From Propioniciclava soli (GTDB lineage Bacteria > Actinomycetota > Actinomycetes > Propionibacteriales > Propionibacteriaceae), in NCBI RefSeq assembly GCF_014858005.1, contig NZ_JACYOT010000001.1, positions 533,656-597,655 of the forward strand: a stretch of 64,000 nt of DNA, in the 5' to 3' direction. Below the pieces are notes generated by a model. It was not told the origin of the DNA, did no database searches, and was given only the letters and a program-made list of their open reading frames with translations. The position numbers and the translations under genes were made by a program. Positions 1 to 9,400 of this stretch are shown piece by piece. The first letter of the stretch is position 1; each line of letters opens with the position of its first letter.

Positions 1-184
1 GCTGTCAAACAGCGAATCTCGAGTTGCCTGGAACGGTGCGTCTTGCGGTACAAGACGGCATCGCCGTATGCTGATCAACTTTGCAACTCCGACGTTGCTG
101 GCTGGGTGACGTACGAATTGCAGCGCGGGCGGTGCGAGAGGGCACCGTGCGACCTTGCACCTGACCACCAGAGGGAGGTGAATC

Positions 185-358
185 ATGACTCTGCAGAGAT
201 CAGCCCAGCCCGCCACTCGTACGAGCCTCGTCGCTGCTGTTGGCGCGTGTGCCCTGCGCGTGTGGCGCGACCCCGGTTTCCAATCCGTGCTCCGCAAGGA
301 AGCGTGGCAGTTCGCCGTCAACGTGTCCGCCGAGGCGCGCGCCGCCGCTCAGCGTTGA
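185..358 (+). CDS. Small hypothetical protein, 57 aa
   Basis: Short basic protein of unknown function. The open frame runs from an ATG preceded by a strong GAGGGAGGTG ribosome binding site to a TGA. The sequence is alanine- and arginine-rich, with a central Trp-Arg-Asp-Pro-Gly-Phe and a C-terminal alanine-rich helix. There is no signal peptide and no recognisable motif. It sits upstream of the conjugation operon, separated from it by about 280 bp that contain a promoter-like site. It is called mainly because of the excellent ribosome binding site and codon bias typical of its neighbours. It could be a leader gene of the same mobile element; its function cannot be inferred. Confidence 0.5.
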   Translation: MTLQRSAQPATRTSLVAAVGACALRVWRDPGFQSVLRKEAWQFAVNVSAEARAAAQR

Positions 359-561
359 GACTTCTTTGAGATGCCGGCGATCATGCATGACGGTCCTTTC
401 GGCGGATTGGCGAGGGGCGCCAGCATCCCCGATGTCAGGATCGGGCAGTTCCGTATGCGCAGCTGCTCTCCGACCTCAGCGGCATGTGCGCTGTTGAGGA
501 GGTCGCGGGCGCCTCCGATCCGATCGCACCTGAGAACTCGATCCGTCCGTTGCACCCGGCC

Positions 562-592
562 TGTCCACGGGCCAGCCTCCGGCCCCGTTATG
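562..592 (+). promoter_or_regulatory. Element-specific promoter-like site, copy 1
   Basis: TGTCCACGGG at 562-571 and GTTATG at 587-592, with 25 bp from T to G, lie 44 bp upstream of the ATG at 636. The same two boxes with exactly the same 25-bp offset occur at 18061, 28633, 34499 and, on the minus strand, 28330. The box pattern is seen directly; its role as a promoter is inferred. Confidence 0.6.
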
Positions 593-635
593 CAATCGAG
601 TGGCCTCGGGCCACCACGCTGACAGGAGGCGCCGC

Positions 636-869
636 ATGGATGACTGGACCTGCCCCTACCCGGACGTCGATCCACCCGAATCGCAGCCGACGCTCTTGGA
701 TCAGGACCGGCGCGCGATCGAGGACCACCACGCCCGCGCGCAGCAGGCGGAAGCCACCCGCGTCGCCGAACTCCAGCAGACCCAAGCCGTGGACGTCGTC
801 GGCAACCAAGCCGAGGCAGACGTCCCGCGCCTGTTCGCGACGCCGCTCGGCGCCGCGCTGACCTTCTGA
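636..869 (+). CDS. Small hypothetical protein of the conjugation operon, 77 aa
   Basis: Acidic, hydrophilic protein with Asp/Pro-rich N-terminus and a central Gln/Ala/Glu-rich stretch likely to form a helix or short coiled coil. No membrane segment, signal peptide or known motif is visible. The ATG at 636 is chosen because GACAGGAGG lies just upstream and a shared promoter-like site ends 44 bp upstream; longer in-frame starts lack a ribosome binding site. It ends 15 bp before the SCO6880-family gene and is probably co-transcribed with the T4SS genes that follow. Function unknown; an accessory conjugation role is inferred from position only. Confidence 0.6.
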   Translation: MDDWTCPYPDVDPPESQPTLLDQDRRAIEDHHARAQQAEATRVAELQQTQAVDVVGNQAEADVPRLFATPLGAALTF

Positions 870-884
870 GCGACTGGCAACGTC

Positions 885-2393
885 ATGGCAGCGGTGTACG
901 ACGACTACGGCCCGGATCGAGTCGGCTTCTTCTTCGGGTTGACCGGCCCCCGGCTGGCGGCCTTGACTCTCGCGGTCATCCCCGTGTTCGTAGCCGCCAA
1001 CCAGCAACGCTGGGCCCTGGCGGCCGAGTTGGCGGCCCTGGCTGCCGTGGTGACGGTGCTTGTCGTCGTCCCCGTCCGCGGCCGATCGGCCACCGGCTGG
1101 CTACTCGCCAGCCTCAGCTTCACCGCAGGCAAGGCGTTCGGCTGGACCCAGTGGCGCAGCAAGGCCGCCACCGGGAAGGCCGAAGCCCTTGAGAACGCGG
1201 ACCTCCCCGGGGTGATGACTGGCATCGAGGTCCACGACGGCAGCCCGAAGGGCCCGGCGCAGACCCGGTACGCGATCATCCAGGACCACGGCCTGCGTAC
1301 CTGGGCGATGACGGCCGCGATCCGGCACCCCGGCGTCGGAATGGCCGAGGGCGACCGCCGCGACCAGTACGGACGCGGCCTCACCGAACTCCTCGACGTC
1401 GCCGCCCGGGCGTCCCTGATCAGCGACGTCGTGTTCCTGGTCCGCACCGTCCCCGACGACGGCGCCGAACGGCAGCAGTGGATCGCAACGCATCGGCGTC
1501 CCGACGGCCCCGAACTCGCCCGCCGGATGAACGACGAACTCGCCACCGCTCTGACCCGCGCCGCCGTCCGCACCGAAGCCTTCGTCTCGTTCGTGGTCCC
1601 CGAAACGCGGATCGCGAAGCAGGCCCGCGAGTTCGGCGGCGGCCTGGAGGGTCGTACCCGCGTCCTGTACGCGTTGGCCGACGAGATCGCCGCGATGCTG
1701 CGCGGCGGCATGGGCATGACCGACGTGACCTGGCTCACCTCCCCCCAGTTGGCGCTCGCGGTCCGGACCGGCTTCGCGCCCGCCGACCGGGCCGGGATCA
1801 TCGACGCCCTCGCCGCCCACCAGAGCGACCCGTCGGTGTGCACCGAGGTGCCGTGGGCGATGGCCGGACCCTCCGGCGCCGACACCACCATGCGGCACTA
1901 CTCCCACGACGCCTGGAACTCGATCAGCTCCACCATCAAGCTCCCCGACCGGGGCGCCTGCCTCGGCGCCCTCGCCCCGGTCCTCACCCCGTCCGAGCCG
2001 GGGGAGCGGCGCTCCTACACGGTGGTGTTCCCGATCCTTCCGTTCAGTCGCGCCGACCGGCAGACCGCCTCGGGGGAGTGGGCCGCCGACATGGGCGAAG
2101 GACTCCGCGGACGCCTCCAGATCCGGCAACGCTCCCGTGACCGCGCCAACGTCACCCGCGCCCACCGCCTCGACGCGAAACTCGCCTCCGGCCACGCCCT
2201 CACCCGCCCCTACGCGGTCGCGTGCGTCACCGTCGCCAAGACCATGCGCGTCGCCGAGTTCGGACGCCGCCTCGACGCGTCCATCCGGCGCGCCGGCTTC
2301 GCCCCCCTACGCCTCGACCTGGCCCAGGACGCCGGCTTCGCCGCCGCCACCCTGCCCCTCGGCCTCGGGCTCACCCGGAAGGCCGACGAATGA
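885..2393 (+). CDS. SCO6880-family (PrgI-like) type IV secretion/conjugation membrane protein
   Basis: Component of actinobacterial conjugative elements, 502 aa, resembling the SCO6880 family that is found next to VirB4-like ATPases. Two hydrophobic segments at about residues 25-42 and 48-68 give a PrgI/TcpC-like membrane anchor. The remainder is a large soluble domain rich in Arg and Ala, without a P-loop. The gene overlaps the downstream ATPase by 4 bp (ATGA), so the two are translationally coupled and probably work together at the mating channel. Family assignment rests on the N-terminal Tyr-Asp-Asp-Tyr-Gly-Pro motif, the twin membrane segments and the neighbourhood. The precise biochemical role is not established for the family. 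Confidence 0.8.
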   Translation: MAAVYDDYGPDRVGFFFGLTGPRLAALTLAVIPVFVAANQQRWALAAELAALAAVVTVLVVVPVRGRSATGWLLASLSFTAGKAFGWTQWRSKAATGKAEALENADLPGVMTGIEVHDGSPKGPAQTRYAIIQDHGLRTWAMTAAIRHPGVGMAEGDRRDQYGRGLTELLDVAARASLISDVVFLVRTVPDDGAERQQWIATHRRPDGPELARRMNDELATALTRAAVRTEAFVSFVVPETRIAKQAREFGGGLEGRTRVLYALADEIAAMLRGGMGMTDVTWLTSPQLALAVRTGFAPADRAGIIDALAAHQSDPSVCTEVPWAMAGPSGADTTMRHYSHDAWNSISSTIKLPDRGACLGALAPVLTPSEPGERRSYTVVFPILPFSRADRQTASGEWAADMGEGLRGRLQIRQRSRDRANVTRAHRLDAKLASGHALTRPYAVACVTVAKTMRVAEFGRRLDASIRRAGFAPLRLDLAQDAGFAAATLPLGLGLTRKADE

Positions 2394-3897
2394 GGACGCC
2401 GCCCCGCGGCCGGTCGACCGCCCAACTGCTCGCCGACTTCGGCCACGACCTGCCCACCAAACCCGAACCCGAACGGCCCGGCAAGGAGCCCTACCTGTTC
2501 CACCCGTCGCCCCGCCACGGCCAACGGCGTCCCGGTCGGGGTTGGAGCCCATCCCGCACCCCGGTCGTCCAGTACCGGATGACCAGCGACCAGGCGGCGG
2601 CGTGGTGGCCGTTCATCGCGAACCCGCCCCTGCCGCCCACCGGCGCGCAGATCGGCATCGACGAACTGTCCGGGGGCAGCTTCTACGCCGACCCGCTCGG
2701 CTGGGTGCTCGATGACACCGTCCCGGTCACCAACCCCAACGTGATCACGTTCGGCAAGCCCGGCGGCGGCAAGTCCACCAACTCCAAGAACTTCGCCACC
2801 CTGATGATGGACTTCGGCTACAAGGTGTTCGTCCTCGGCGACCCCAAAGACGAGTACGAACCCTTGTGCCGCGCGTTCGGCGTCCAACCTTTCGCCGTCG
2901 GCCCCGGCATGAGCGCCCGGATCAACCCCCTCGACTTCGGCCCCCTCGGCGACGGGTGGGACACCCTCGACAGGGTCGAAGCGCAACGACGCGCCGGGAT
3001 CATCTTCCGGCGGTGGCTCACCCTGATCCGCGGGCTGGTCGGCTCCCAGTTCGTCGGCGAGCAACGCGTCCCGTTCGGACCCACCGACGCCCGCGTCGTC
3101 GAAGCCGCCCTCGCCCAACTCACCGGCTACCTCGACGGGCACCACACCCTGCACGTCACCACCATCCCCGCACTGTGGCAGCTGCTCGCCAACCCCACCG
3201 ACCAGCTCATCACCGAATGCCGCTACGCCTCCACAAGGCAGTTCCTCGACGAGACCCGCCTGCTGCGCGACGCCCTCGGCCAGCTGGTCACCGGCGCGCT
3301 GGCCGGCCTGTTCGACGCGCCCACCACCATCGCCGTGGACTGGACGGCCCCATCCAGTCGTTCTCCCTGTCCCGCCTCGAACCCCTCGGCGACGAGGCCA
3401 TGGGCATCGCCCTGACCTGCCTGTCGTCGTGGGGACGCGCCATGCGCGAGATCAAGGCCCCCGGCGACCTCCGGATCAACATCCGCGACGAGATGTGGAA
3501 ACAGATGCGCCTCGGCCTTGAAGCCGTCAAGAGCCTGGACGCCGACATGCGGTTCTCCCGCCGCGACGGTGAGATCCAGTTCGTCGTCGGCCACAAGCCC
3601 GGCGACATGCTCACCGTCGGCGAGTCGACCTCGGCAGCGACCGCGATCGCCAAGGAACTGTTGAACCTGGCCGACTTGAAGATCCTGCACGGGCAGGATC
3701 CCAGCGTCGCCCGCGAGCTCGCCGAGCTGCTGGAGCTCGGTCCGATCGCCGAGCACTTGATGGCCGACTGGGCCACCCAGCGCAAGGGTCGCGCCCTGTG
3801 GTGCGTCGGCAAGCAGATCTACAAGGTGCAGACGGTCCTGCACCCCGCGGCCGCCGCGTTCACCTACACCAACCAGGCCATCGACGGCGCTCGCTAG
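2390..3897 (+). pseudogene. VirB4/TraC-like conjugative ATPase, frameshifted
   Basis: ATPase that would power the type IV secretion channel. The first half has a Walker A motif GKPGGGKST at about residues 122-130 followed by a typical VirB4-like core. At 3348-3351 the frame breaks in a run of four C. Adding one C restores V-D-W-T-A-P-I-Q-S-F-S-L-S-R and a continuous 502-residue protein ending at 3897. The second half (LGDEAMGIALTCLSSWGR onward) is well conserved in character, so the lesion is recent or a sequencing error. The ATG at 2390 overlaps the upstream stop (ATGA). As written, translation stops at 3415, losing the C-terminal third including the conserved arginine/sensor region. No slippery heptamer plus downstream structure suggesting programmed frameshifting was recognised. 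Confidence 0.8.
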
Positions 3898-3936
3898 GCG
3901 TCGAAGTTCACCGGGGATGACCGAAACGAGCTCACG

Positions 3937-5004
3937 ATGAAGGTTCTTGCCTGGGCCCTCGCACTCTCACTCGGCGCCCTGCTCACCGTCGCGCTCGCGC
4001 TGGTGTTGTTCATCACCACGCTCGCCACCCCGGCCGTCGCAGCGAACACCTGCACACCGCCCGCGTCCGCGATCGGTCTGCCGCAGCCCGGCAGCCCGCG
4101 TCAGGCGAGCCTGCACAACCCGCCCACCGAGATCCCGACAGACGTGCTGGCGCTCTACGAGGCCGCCGCGACCCGGTACGGGCTGCCCTGGACCCTGCTC
4201 GCCGGGGTCGGCATGGAAGAGACCAACCACGGCCGCAACATCGCCACCTCCAGCGCCGGCGCTCGCGGCCTGATGCAGTTCATGCCGGCGACGTTCACCG
4301 CCTACGGGGTCGACGGCAACGGTGACGGGCGGGCGGTGATCACGGACGATGCGGACAGTGCCCACTCGGCGGCCAATTACTTGGTCGCCTCGGGTGCGCT
4401 GTCGGGTGCCGAGGGCGTCCGGAAGGCGCTGTTCGCCTACAACCACGCGCTCTGGTACGTCAACGACGTCCTCTACTACGCGGCCGCATACAGCGGTGGC
4501 GACGTCGCCGAGAACCCGTGCGTCGCCGACGACACAGACGCCACCGGCACGCCCTTGACCGGCACCGGCCCGGCGACTGACGCCGTCAACGCCGCCCTCC
4601 GCTGGATCGGCACCCGCTACAGCTGGGGCGGCGGCACTCCCAGCGGACCCTCAACCGGCATCTGCTGCTCACCCGGCGGCCAGGACGGACGCGTCGTCAC
4701 CGGGTTCGACTGCTCCGGGCTCGTCTTGTACGCCTACGCCCAGATCGGGGTCCGTCTGCCACACCTTGCCCACGACATCACCTACAACTCCGGCGGCCGG
4801 GTGATCCCGAGGGACTTCGCGCAGATGAGGCCGGGAGACGTGATCGGCTTCTCATACTCGCCCGGGGGCCGCGTGTTCCACGCCGGCATGTACATGGGTG
4901 ACGGCCGCATGGTGAACTCCGACGGCAGCGGCGTGTCGATCGACAGCCTGACCACCGGGTACTGCAGCCGGCTCGTCTGGCGAGTGGTGAGGTTCGTCGC
5001 GTAG
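3937..5004 (+). CDS. Secreted bifunctional lytic transglycosylase / NlpC-P60 peptidase
   Basis: Peptidoglycan hydrolase of conjugative elements (VirB1/TraG-type role), 355 aa, opening the wall for the transfer channel. The N-terminal 35 residues are a signal peptide or membrane anchor ending near A-V-A-A-N. Residues about 70-190 form an SLT-like lysozyme domain with probable catalytic Glu94 in G-M-E-E-T-N-H-G and the conserved GLMQFMPATF. Residues about 215-352 form an NlpC/P60 (C40) domain with catalytic Cys259 in FDCSGL and His315 in VFHAGMYMG. It lies 39 bp after the ATPase, on the same strand, and a strong hairpin follows it, so it ends the first conjugation operon before the BREX insertion. 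Confidence 0.9.
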   Translation: MKVLAWALALSLGALLTVALALVLFITTLATPAVAANTCTPPASAIGLPQPGSPRQASLHNPPTEIPTDVLALYEAAATRYGLPWTLLAGVGMEETNHGRNIATSSAGARGLMQFMPATFTAYGVDGNGDGRAVITDDADSAHSAANYLVASGALSGAEGVRKALFAYNHALWYVNDVLYYAAAYSGGDVAENPCVADDTDATGTPLTGTGPATDAVNAALRWIGTRYSWGGGTPSGPSTGICCSPGGQDGRVVTGFDCSGLVLYAYAQIGVRLPHLAHDITYNSGGRVIPRDFAQMRPGDVIGFSYSPGGRVFHAGMYMGDGRMVNSDGSGVSIDSLTTGYCSRLVWRVVRFVA

Positions 5005-5028
5005 GCGAGTTCTCTTTGCCATCGCGCG

Positions 5029-5062
5029 GGCCGCGGCGGGGCATCATGCCGCCGCCGCGGCC
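5029..5062 (+). terminator. Hairpin after the NlpC/P60 gene
   Basis: GGCCGCGGCGG (5029-5039) pairs perfectly with CCGCCGCGGCC (5052-5062), and GGCAT/ATGCC extends toward the loop. There is no T tract, so it may be a terminator without U tail or a transcript-stabilising hairpin. It separates the conjugation genes from the BREX operon. Confidence 0.5.
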
Positions 5063-5222
5063 TGATCGCGGGTGTGACAGGAAGTGTCGGGCGGGCCCGC
5101 TAGGGTCGGGGAGGAAGTGGCAGCCGTAAAAGGGCTGGCGTGTGCCGGATATCGGTGCAACGGCATGAACGGCACGGCCATGGGCTGACGAGAGCCTGAC
5201 GACGACCCGAAGAGGAGGATCG

Positions 5223-5858
5223 ATGAACGACGCAGCAGCATCGGTGGCCCCCTTGCGCTATGCGTTGTCCTTCACCACGGGCACTCTTCTCTCTCGCGAG
5301 GCCGCACTGCTTGCGCCGTTGTACGTCCAGCACCGTAAGTGGGAAACGGTCCGCCGCTTGGCTTTGGACAGCAACCTGCTGCAGGTCAGAACCCACAGCA
5401 CTGGGATCCGCCTCGTTCGGGAGACGGTCAAGCGTCTTTCGGTATTGACCGACGACGAGGTGGTCCTGGTGACTGAGGTCACCGCGTCCGAGAGGAACTA
5501 CCTGATGTGGGCCGCCGCCTGCCGCCGGTACGAGCTGATCGGGGAGTTCGCGGAGGAAGTCCTGCGCGAGCGGTTCCTGCTCCTGGCCCCCACGCTGGAT
5601 CATCACGACTTCGATAGCTTCGTTCGGAGTAAGGCGTTGTGGCACGACGAAGTGGCAGAGATCAAAGACTCGACGTTACGGAAGTTGAGGTCGAATGTGT
5701 TCCGGATGTTGAAGGAGGCAGCGTTGCTGTCGGGGGGTGGGCGCATCATGCCCGCCGTGCTGTCGGAGCGAATCTCGGTCGCGCTGGGTTCCCACACTCC
5801 GAGCGACCTGCGATTCTTCCCGATCCGGCCGATGGCTGGAGAGGTGACGGCGCGGTGA
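5223..5858 (+). CDS. brxA: BREX protein BrxA (DUF1819)
   Basis: First gene of a type 1 BREX phage-defence operon, 211 aa, matching the BrxA/DUF1819 family in length and in its opening (Y-A-L-S-F-T-T-G-T-L-L) and the helical R-E-T-V-K-R-L motif. BrxA proteins are small helical, NusB-like DNA-binding proteins needed for BREX defence. The ATG is preceded by AAGAGGAGG. The 218-bp upstream gap holds a possible -10 element TAGGGT at 5101-5106, so the operon probably has its own promoter rather than depending on the conjugation genes. It overlaps brxB by 4 bp (GTGA). Confidence 0.9.
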   Translation: MNDAAASVAPLRYALSFTTGTLLSREAALLAPLYVQHRKWETVRRLALDSNLLQVRTHSTGIRLVRETVKRLSVLTDDEVVLVTEVTASERNYLMWAAACRRYELIGEFAEEVLRERFLLLAPTLDHHDFDSFVRSKALWHDEVAEIKDSTLRKLRSNVFRMLKEAALLSGGGRIMPAVLSERISVALGSHTPSDLRFFPIRPMAGEVTAR

Positions 5859-6454
5859 TCCCCAAGACACTGCCCGAGCAGGAGGAGCACCTGGTCGCTG
5901 TTCTCAGGGGCGATCGTTTCTTGCAGATGGAAGGCCTGGGCAATGAGGTTCCCTTCTTCATCTACCCCTATCCGCCCGAGGCGGCGCTTGAGGTGGCAGG
6001 GGCGAAGAAGCGGGTCAAGAATCGACTTCGCGCTGCCGGGGTGAAGGTCTTCGAGATCAACCTGTACGACTTGTCGGTCGAGTTGCTGAAGGGGCGGAAG
6101 GTCTGGGATCGGGTGTTGGCGGTCGAGCCCGACCAGGACAAGGCCGACTTCCGCGAACTGCTGCAGGGCATGCTCGACCCGCAGCTCCACATCGCCCCGG
6201 CGATCCGAGACCGACTGGCGCAGGAGGAGTTCGACATCTTCTTCCTCACCGGTATCGGTGAGGTGTTCCCTTACATCCGCTCCCACAACGTGCTGAACAA
6301 CCTGCAGTCGGTGGTCAAGGGCAAACCGATGCTGATGTTCTTCCCGGGCCGCTATGAGCAGTCCGACACCTTGGGCTCGTCGCTGGTTTTGTTCGGCCAG
6401 CTCAAGGACGACCAGTACTACCGAGCCAAGAACATTTTGGAACAGGAGGCGTGA
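5855..6454 (+). CDS. brxB: BREX protein BrxB (DUF1788)
   Basis: BrxB family protein, 199 aa, starting with GTG that overlaps the brxA stop. Diagnostic DUF1788 features include V-P-F-F-I-Y-P-Y-P near residue 30, the F-F-L-T-G-I-G-E-V-F-P-Y-I-R-S-H segment and the closing M-F-F-P-G-R-Y. Known BrxB proteins are required for BREX activity and form part of the BREX complex; the biochemical role is not settled. An in-frame ATG further upstream is not used here because the GTGA overlap is typical of this operon. It is followed 4 bp later by brxC with an AGGAGG site inside the brxB end. Confidence 0.9.
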   Translation: MIPKTLPEQEEHLVAVLRGDRFLQMEGLGNEVPFFIYPYPPEAALEVAGAKKRVKNRLRAAGVKVFEINLYDLSVELLKGRKVWDRVLAVEPDQDKADFRELLQGMLDPQLHIAPAIRDRLAQEEFDIFFLTGIGEVFPYIRSHNVLNNLQSVVKGKPMLMFFPGRYEQSDTLGSSLVLFGQLKDDQYYRAKNILEQEA

Positions 6455-6458
6455 GCTG

Positions 6459-9400
6459 ATGCAGCTCGACCAGATCTTCGCCAAGGACATCCAGCGCCCG
6501 ATCGAGGGCGTCATCAAGGCTGATGACGCTGCGCATCTGGCCACTGAGGTCGACGAGTATGTGCTGACCAACGAGGCCGCCAAGGGGTTGGAGATCCTGC
6601 TGGAGAAGTACACCTCCTACACCAACGGCAACGGCGTGTGGATCTCCGGCTTCTTCGGCTCTGGCAAGTCGCACATGCTCAAGATGCTCGCCCACCTCTT
6701 GGGCGACGTCGAAGGGCAGGACTTCTCGCGCCAGAACGTTTCGGACAACTTCCGATCGAAGGCTCCTGACGCTTTCCTTCCGGGGCTGCTGAACAAGGCA
6801 GACCGGATCCCCGCCAAGAGCCTGCTGTTCAACATCGACCAGAAGGCCACCCTGATCAGCAAGGACCAGAACGACGCCCTGCTCAAAGTGTTCGTCAAGG
6901 TCTTCGACGAGTCTCAGGGCTACTACGGCAACCAAGGCCACGTTGCTCGCTTCGAGCGCCAGCTCGACAACCGGGGCCAGTATCAGGCCTTCCAAGACGC
7001 GTTTGCGCGCATCTCCGGCATCCCGTGGGCCCAGGGACGCGAACAGACAGCGCTCGAAGGACCGAGTATCGATCGTGCCTTCACCGAAGTCGACGGCAAG
7101 GCCCACAGCGGGGTCATCCAGCAGTACAGCGCCTCGTACTCGGTCTCGATCGAGGATTTCGCCGACCAGGTCAAGGCCTGGCTGGACAAGCAGTCAGACC
7201 CGACTTTCCGCCTGAACTTCTTCGTCGACGAGGTGGGGCAGTTCATCGGCTCAGACACCAAGCTGATGCTCAACCTGCAGACCATCGCCGAGTCGCTCAA
7301 CACTAAGTGCGGCGGTCGGGCATGGGTGTTTGTGACTAGCCAGGAGGACATGGAGAAGGTCCTCGGCGACCGGACCCGCCAACAGGGCAACGACTTCTCC
7401 AAGATCCAGGCGCGGTTCAAGACCCGGCTGAAGCTGACGAGCGCCGATGTGGAGGAGGTCATTCGCAAGCGGCTGCTGGAGAAGAACGACGTCGGCGTTG
7501 GTGCGCTGTCGGTGATCTACGCCGAGCAGCACGCCAACTTCAAGACCCTGTTCAACTTCGTCGACGGCGCCAAGAGCTACCGCAACTACACCGACGAAGC
7601 CCACTTCGTCGGCACCTACCCGTTCGTCAGCTACCAGTTCCCGCTGTTCCAGGCTGCCATCGAAGGCATCTCCGACCACAACGTCTTCGAGGGGCGCAAC
7701 AGCTCGGTCGGTGAGCGCTCGATGCTCGGCGTCGTCCAGCAGGTCGCCAAGGACATTGGCAACGTCGAGGTCGGCCACCTCGCCACGTTCGACAGCATGT
7801 TCGCCGGCATACGGGCCTCCTTGAAATCGGCAGCTCAGCGTTCGATCGACGTCGCCGAGCGCAACCTGGACAACCCCCTCGCGGTCAGGCTGCTCAAGGC
7901 GTTGTTCCTGGTCAAGTACGTCGAGAGCTTCCAGGCGACCCCCCGCAACCTGACGGTGCTGGTGTACGACCGCTTCGGCCTCGACCTGCCAGCGCTGTCG
8001 GAGCAGGTCAAGGAAGCACTGACCGTTCTGGAGACGCAGACGTACGTTCAGCGCAGCGGCAACACCTACGAGTACCTGACCAACGAAGAGCAGGTCATCG
8101 AGGAGGAGATCAAGAACGTCGACATCGACGGCTCCGAGGTCAGCGGTCGCCTGTTCAGGATCCTGTCCGGCGACGTCATCAAGACCAGCAAGATCCGCTA
8201 CGCCAAGAACGGGCAGGACTTCCCGTTCGGCTTCAAGCTCGACGACCAGGCGCACGGCTCCCAGAAGGAGCTGTCGGTCCACTTCATCTCCCCGGAGTAC
8301 CCCTACTCGCCTGAAGAGATCCGCATGCACAGCGCAGGCAAGGACGAGCTGCGCGTCATCCTCGAGCCCGATGCGCGGGTGCTGTCGGATCTGCGGCTGT
8401 TGATCAAGACCGAGAAGTACATCAAGCGCAAGCAGGGCACTTCGATCTCGGCCATCGAAGGCCAGATCCTGCAGACCAAGGGTGCGCAGAACACCGGGCG
8501 GGAGAAGGAGCTGATTGAGCGGGTCAAGGCCTCGGTGGGCAAGTCCACCCTGGTCATCAACGCCGCCGACATCACCTCCAGCTCGCTGGATGCGCTGGTC
8601 CGGGTGACCGAAGGTTTTCAGGAGCTGATCAGCCGCACCTACACCCAGCTCAAGCTGCTCGACGGCCGAACGTACAGCGAGCAGCAGGTCGCCGGGGCAG
8701 CCAACCCCGACAGCGGCCTGTTCGACGCCGCCGACGCAAGCAAGCTCTTCGCGCCGTCCGAAGAGGTGCTGTCCTTCGTCCTCCGCAAGGAATCCCTCGG
8801 CGAACAGGTCACGGTGAAGACCATCGTCGACAGCTTCACGGCCAAGCCCTACGGCTGGGACCTGGCCTCGATCGAAGTCCTGATCGCCTACCTGATCGGG
8901 ACCTCCAAGGTAACTCTCACCGTGGACGGCAACCTCCTCAAGCGTTCCGAAGTCGCCACGGCGCTGCGCAACACCCAGAAGCACGCCCACGCCGTGGTGT
9001 CACCGCAGAAGACCTTCGACGAGCGCAAGGTCGCGGCCTTCCGGAAGTTCTGCACTGACTTCTTCGACGAGCCCAACGCCCCCAAGGACCCGCTGGAGTT
9101 GGCGCGCCACGGAGCCGACAAGCTGAAAGCCAAGCGCGACGAACTCAAGGCCACGATCACCAGTTCCAAGTACCCGTTCGTCAGCCAGCTCTCTGGCCCG
9201 ATTGACCTGCTCGACCAAGTGGTCGGGAAGGCCAACGACTGGTACCTGACCGACTTCAACCTCGGCGATGACCTGCTCGATGCCAAAGAATCGACCATCG
9301 ACCCGATTCAGGCCTTCATCAGCGGCGGCCAAAGAGCTATCTACGACGACGCCCTCGATCTGTTGACCACCCACGCTGGCAACCTCGGCTACCTGCCCTC

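Noticed and set aside
371..622. Open frames between 359 and 635
   Set aside because: They lack ribosome binding sites, overlap the promoter-like site and have no recognisable protein features.
3340..3360. Programmed ribosomal frameshift in the VirB4-like gene
   Set aside because: A CCCC run alone is not a recognised slippery site, no stem-loop or pseudoknot was identified downstream, and the family is normally a single frame.
7251..8990. Long open frame on the minus strand inside brxC
   Set aside because: High-GC codon bias creates long antisense frames; the plus-strand frame encodes a clear BrxC with a P-loop, while the antisense product has no motif.
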